Below the pieces are notes generated by a model, which searched no databases, was not told where the DNA came from, and saw only the letters and a program-made list of their open reading frames with translations. From NCBI GenBank assembly GCA_031258755.1, contig JAIRMK010000166.1:1-8702 (forward strand): 8,702 nt of DNA. The letters are read 5' to 3'. Positions within the stretch are counted from its first letter, which is position 1. Every line of letters begins with the position of its first letter. Below are positions 6,926-8,702 of the stretch, piece after piece. Source of the stretch: Prevotellaceae bacterium. Lineage in GTDB: Bacteria > Bacteroidota > Bacteroidia > Bacteroidales > UBA932. The position numbers and the translations under genes are program-made.

Positions 6926-7984
6926 ATGGCTAAAAAACAAAAAACATTATTAAAAGACCTCGTCAAACACATTGATATTACAAGCATCAATTCGACAGAC
7001 ATCATTGATGCGATGCGCGACATGTCGTTTTCATCGCGCGACGCCGCGCATGCCACCGACATTCTGCAAATGATGATTAAGAACAAGGATTGCAGCAACT
7101 GGCTGATTTTGGCCGGCAGCACCAGCGCCGGCGGTTGTATGCAGGTGTATGCCGACATGGTGCGCTTCCGCATGATTGATTGCGTGGTGGCTACCGGCGC
7201 GTCTATCATCGACATGGATTTCTTCGAAGCGTTGGGCTACAAGCACTACAAAGGCACGCCGTTTGTGGACGACAGCATGTTGCGGAAAAATTATATCGAC
7301 CGCATCTACGATACCTACATCGATGAAGACGAGCTGCAAGTGTGCGACGCCACCGTGAAGAAAATTGCCGATACGCTGGAGCCCCGCCCCTACTCGTCGC
7401 GCGAGTTTATTTGGAACATGGGCGCGTGGCTGACCCGACATGCGAAGAAGAAAAACTCCCTCATCCAGACGTGTTACGAACACCATGTACCCATTTTCGT
7501 GCCGGCTTTCTCGGACTGCAGCGCCGGTTTCGGCTTCGTGCTGCACCAGATGGAACGGATGAAAAAAGGAAAACCCTACATGACGTTAGACTCGGTGGCC
7601 GACTTCCGCGAACTCACGCAGATTAAGCTGAAAGCTAAGACCACCGGCCTGTTTATGGTGGGTGGCGGCGTGCCGAAAAATTTCGCACAGGACACCGTGG
7701 TATGCGCCGAAGTGCTGGGCTACGACGTGCCGATGCATCAGTACGCCGTGCAAATCACCGTAGCCGACCCGCGCGACGGCGCCTGCTCAAGTTCCACCTT
7801 GAAAGAAGCCTCCTCGTGGGGCAAGGTGCAAACCGTGCACGAACAAATGGTATATGCCGAAGCCACCACCGTGGTGCCGCTGATGGCAAGCTATGCCTAT
7901 CATCAGGGCGACTGGAAAAAACGCAAAGCATTTGACTGGGCTAACCTGTTTACGCAAAAAACGCCGGCAAAAACAAAAAAATGA
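6926..7984 (+). CDS. Deoxyhypusine synthase-like family protein (possible homospermidine synthase-type enzyme)
   Basis: A 352-residue cytoplasmic protein of the DHS family, NAD-dependent enzymes that transfer an aminobutyl group from spermidine. Recognisable regions are LAGSTSAGG (62-70) and VVATGASIIDMD (87-98) of the NAD-binding core, PIFVPAFSDCSAGF (189-202), MVGGGVPKNF (244-253) and the active-site loop ending EASSWGK with the putative aminobutyl-carrying Lys300 (Lys329 in human DHS). Bacteria lack eIF5A, so protein hypusination is unlikely; bacterial relatives include homospermidine synthases, and a polyamine role is the best guess. Two differences from human DHS are visible: the residue matching His288 is Asn252, and that matching Asp316 is Cys287. 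The gene is 21 nt after DUF6599 and overlaps the following gene by 4 nt at ATGA. No other polyamine gene is in the window. Confidence 0.88.
   Translation: MAKKQKTLLKDLVKHIDITSINSTDIIDAMRDMSFSSRDAAHATDILQMMIKNKDCSNWLILAGSTSAGGCMQVYADMVRFRMIDCVVATGASIIDMDFFEALGYKHYKGTPFVDDSMLRKNYIDRIYDTYIDEDELQVCDATVKKIADTLEPRPYSSREFIWNMGAWLTRHAKKKNSLIQTCYEHHVPIFVPAFSDCSAGFGFVLHQMERMKKGKPYMTLDSVADFRELTQIKLKAKTTGLFMVGGGVPKNFAQDTVVCAEVLGYDVPMHQYAVQITVADPRDGACSSSTLKEASSWGKVQTVHEQMVYAEATTVVPLMASYAYHQGDWKKRKAFDWANLFTQKTPAKTKK
7975..7981 (+). other. Seven-A run at the stop of the synthase gene (possible -1 slippery site)
   Basis: In the reading frame of the upstream gene this run reads A-AAA-AAA directly before the TGA stop at 7982. 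A -1 slip of the two lysine codons would move translation into the frame of the downstream gene at its ATG (7981). No downstream stimulatory structure was identified, so ordinary stop-start coupling at ATGA is the simpler reading. Confidence 0.25.
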
Positions 7985-8702
7985 CTCCCTTTCTCCATAG
8001 CGCCGCGGCTTTCTTAAGCGCGCTGGATGTGGAGCATCGCATCGACCTGCCGTTTGTGCACTTTCCACAACGGCAGGTTTCTTTTCGCCTGAACCCCATT
8101 GCGCCGTGCGAAGAACCGCTATATTTTCAGGAACTGTCCATACGCTACGAACAACAGGGCGTCCGGCTTATTCAATTATGGGAAGACGTGTGGAACCGGC
8201 AACGAAACATTGTGGAAGCCCGCATACACGCGCTCTTTGGAAACACGGCGCGTATCTTTGCACGACATACCACAGCGGCACGCATCGACAAAACCACACT
8301 CGACGGTTTTTTGATGCAAAACCATTTACACGGCAGTCCGCGAGCCAAGTACAAATACGGCCTGTATCGCCGCAACACGCTGGTGGCCGCCGCCTCTTTC
8401 AGCGCGCGCCGCCCCATGCTGTACCACCCTGAGCCCTACGACTCGTATGAGCTGATACGCTTTGCCAATCTCGCGTCTCACACCGTAGTGGGCGGGCTGA
8501 GCAAGCTGTTGGCGCAGTTTATCCGCGAGCTGCACCCCGGAGACATCATGACCTACGCCGACCGCGACTGGTCGGCCGGGCAGAGCTACGAGAAGCTGGG
8601 CTTCACGTTTACAGCCAACACGCCCCCGCAAGCGTTCCTCATTCACCCCAATGAACAAATACGCTACTACCCACACCGGTTGCCCGCCGGCGTCACCGCC
8701 GA
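7981..8702 (+). CDS. Protein related to the C-terminal part of phage Vsr-like homing endonucleases, 3' end missing (runs off right edge)
   Basis: The frame is open from the ATG at 7981 to the right edge: 240 residues, no stop. I do not know a named gene. Residues about 60-87 (GVRLIQLWEDVWNRQRNIVE, then RIHALFG) match the last strand and helix of Vsr-like nuclease domains, and residues 107-210 match the domain that follows it in many phage endonuclease-type proteins: FLMQNHLHG (110-118), YGLYRRNTLVAAASF (126-140), YELIRFAN (156-163), VVGGLSKLLAQFI (169-181) and TYADRDWSAGQSYEKLGF (191-208). The latter has an acetyltransferase-like strand pattern. Only about 60 residues precede the Vsr-like tail, too few for a full nuclease core, and I see no obvious catalytic Asp/His set there. 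It overlaps the synthase-like gene by 4 nt (ATGA). Recognition rests on remembered family patterns; activity is unknown. Confidence 0.7.
   Translation, partial: MTPFLHSAAAFLSALDVEHRIDLPFVHFPQRQVSFRLNPIAPCEEPLYFQELSIRYEQQGVRLIQLWEDVWNRQRNIVEARIHALFGNTARIFARHTTAARIDKTTLDGFLMQNHLHGSPRAKYKYGLYRRNTLVAAASFSARRPMLYHPEPYDSYELIRFANLASHTVVGGLSKLLAQFIRELHPGDIMTYADRDWSAGQSYEKLGFTFTANTPPQAFLIHPNEQIRYYPHRLPAGVTA

Noticed and set aside
7031..7546. 171-residue minus-strand frame opposite the deoxyhypusine synthase-like gene
   Set aside because: It is a codon-bias shadow of a well-supported family member and shows no motifs.

Overview
The window looks like a piece of ordinary chromosome from a member of the Bacteroidota, most likely a Bacteroidales-type organism. 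The evidence is threefold. The families are typical of the phylum: DUF3822, DUF6599, a GldI-like FKBP lipoprotein next to a DHH phosphoesterase, and a Tat-exported Fe-S aldo/keto reductase. No clear Shine-Dalgarno sequence precedes the start codons. The gene-free stretches carry TAnnTTTG boxes, the -7 element of this phylum. I see no rRNA, tRNA, CRISPR array, insertion sequence or integrase. Almost every base is coding; only about 2700-2865 and 4851-4909 are not.

Left block, minus strand (1-2699): four tightly packed genes read leftward from a promoter near 2720. They are a DHH/DHHA1 phosphoesterase (NrnA-like) followed by three successive lipoproteins of the FKBP peptidyl-prolyl isomerase fold. 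The first is GldI-like. The third runs off the left edge and begins a second copy of its domain. Overlaps of 23 nt and 1 nt and a 4-nt gap indicate one operon. The phosphoesterase is cytoplasmic (nanoRNA/pAp turnover); the FKBP lipoproteins would act as folding factors or scaffolds outside the inner membrane.

Middle block, plus strand (2866-4850), transcribed divergently: a single-pass membrane protein of unknown function, a DUF3822 protein, and RsmD, the 16S rRNA guanine-966 N2-methyltransferase, whose start overlaps the DUF3822 stop.

Right block, plus strand (4910-8702): a promoter box at 4878 precedes a Tat-signal aldo/keto reductase with two C-terminal four-cysteine clusters. Then come a secreted DUF6599 protein, a deoxyhypusine-synthase-like enzyme with the catalytic lysine but altered substrate-site residues, and a partial gene that overlaps it by 4 nt. 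That last protein resembles the C-terminal part of phage Vsr-like/homing endonucleases, without an obvious nuclease core. The four genes have short gaps and no visible terminator, so they may be co-transcribed, though they share no obvious pathway.

The most unusual things are the phage-endonuclease-tail homologue coupled to the deoxyhypusine-synthase-like gene (with a seven-A slippery-type run at the junction), the divergent active site of that synthase, and the serial duplication and decay of FKBP domains on the left. I do not see a clear new multi-gene system.
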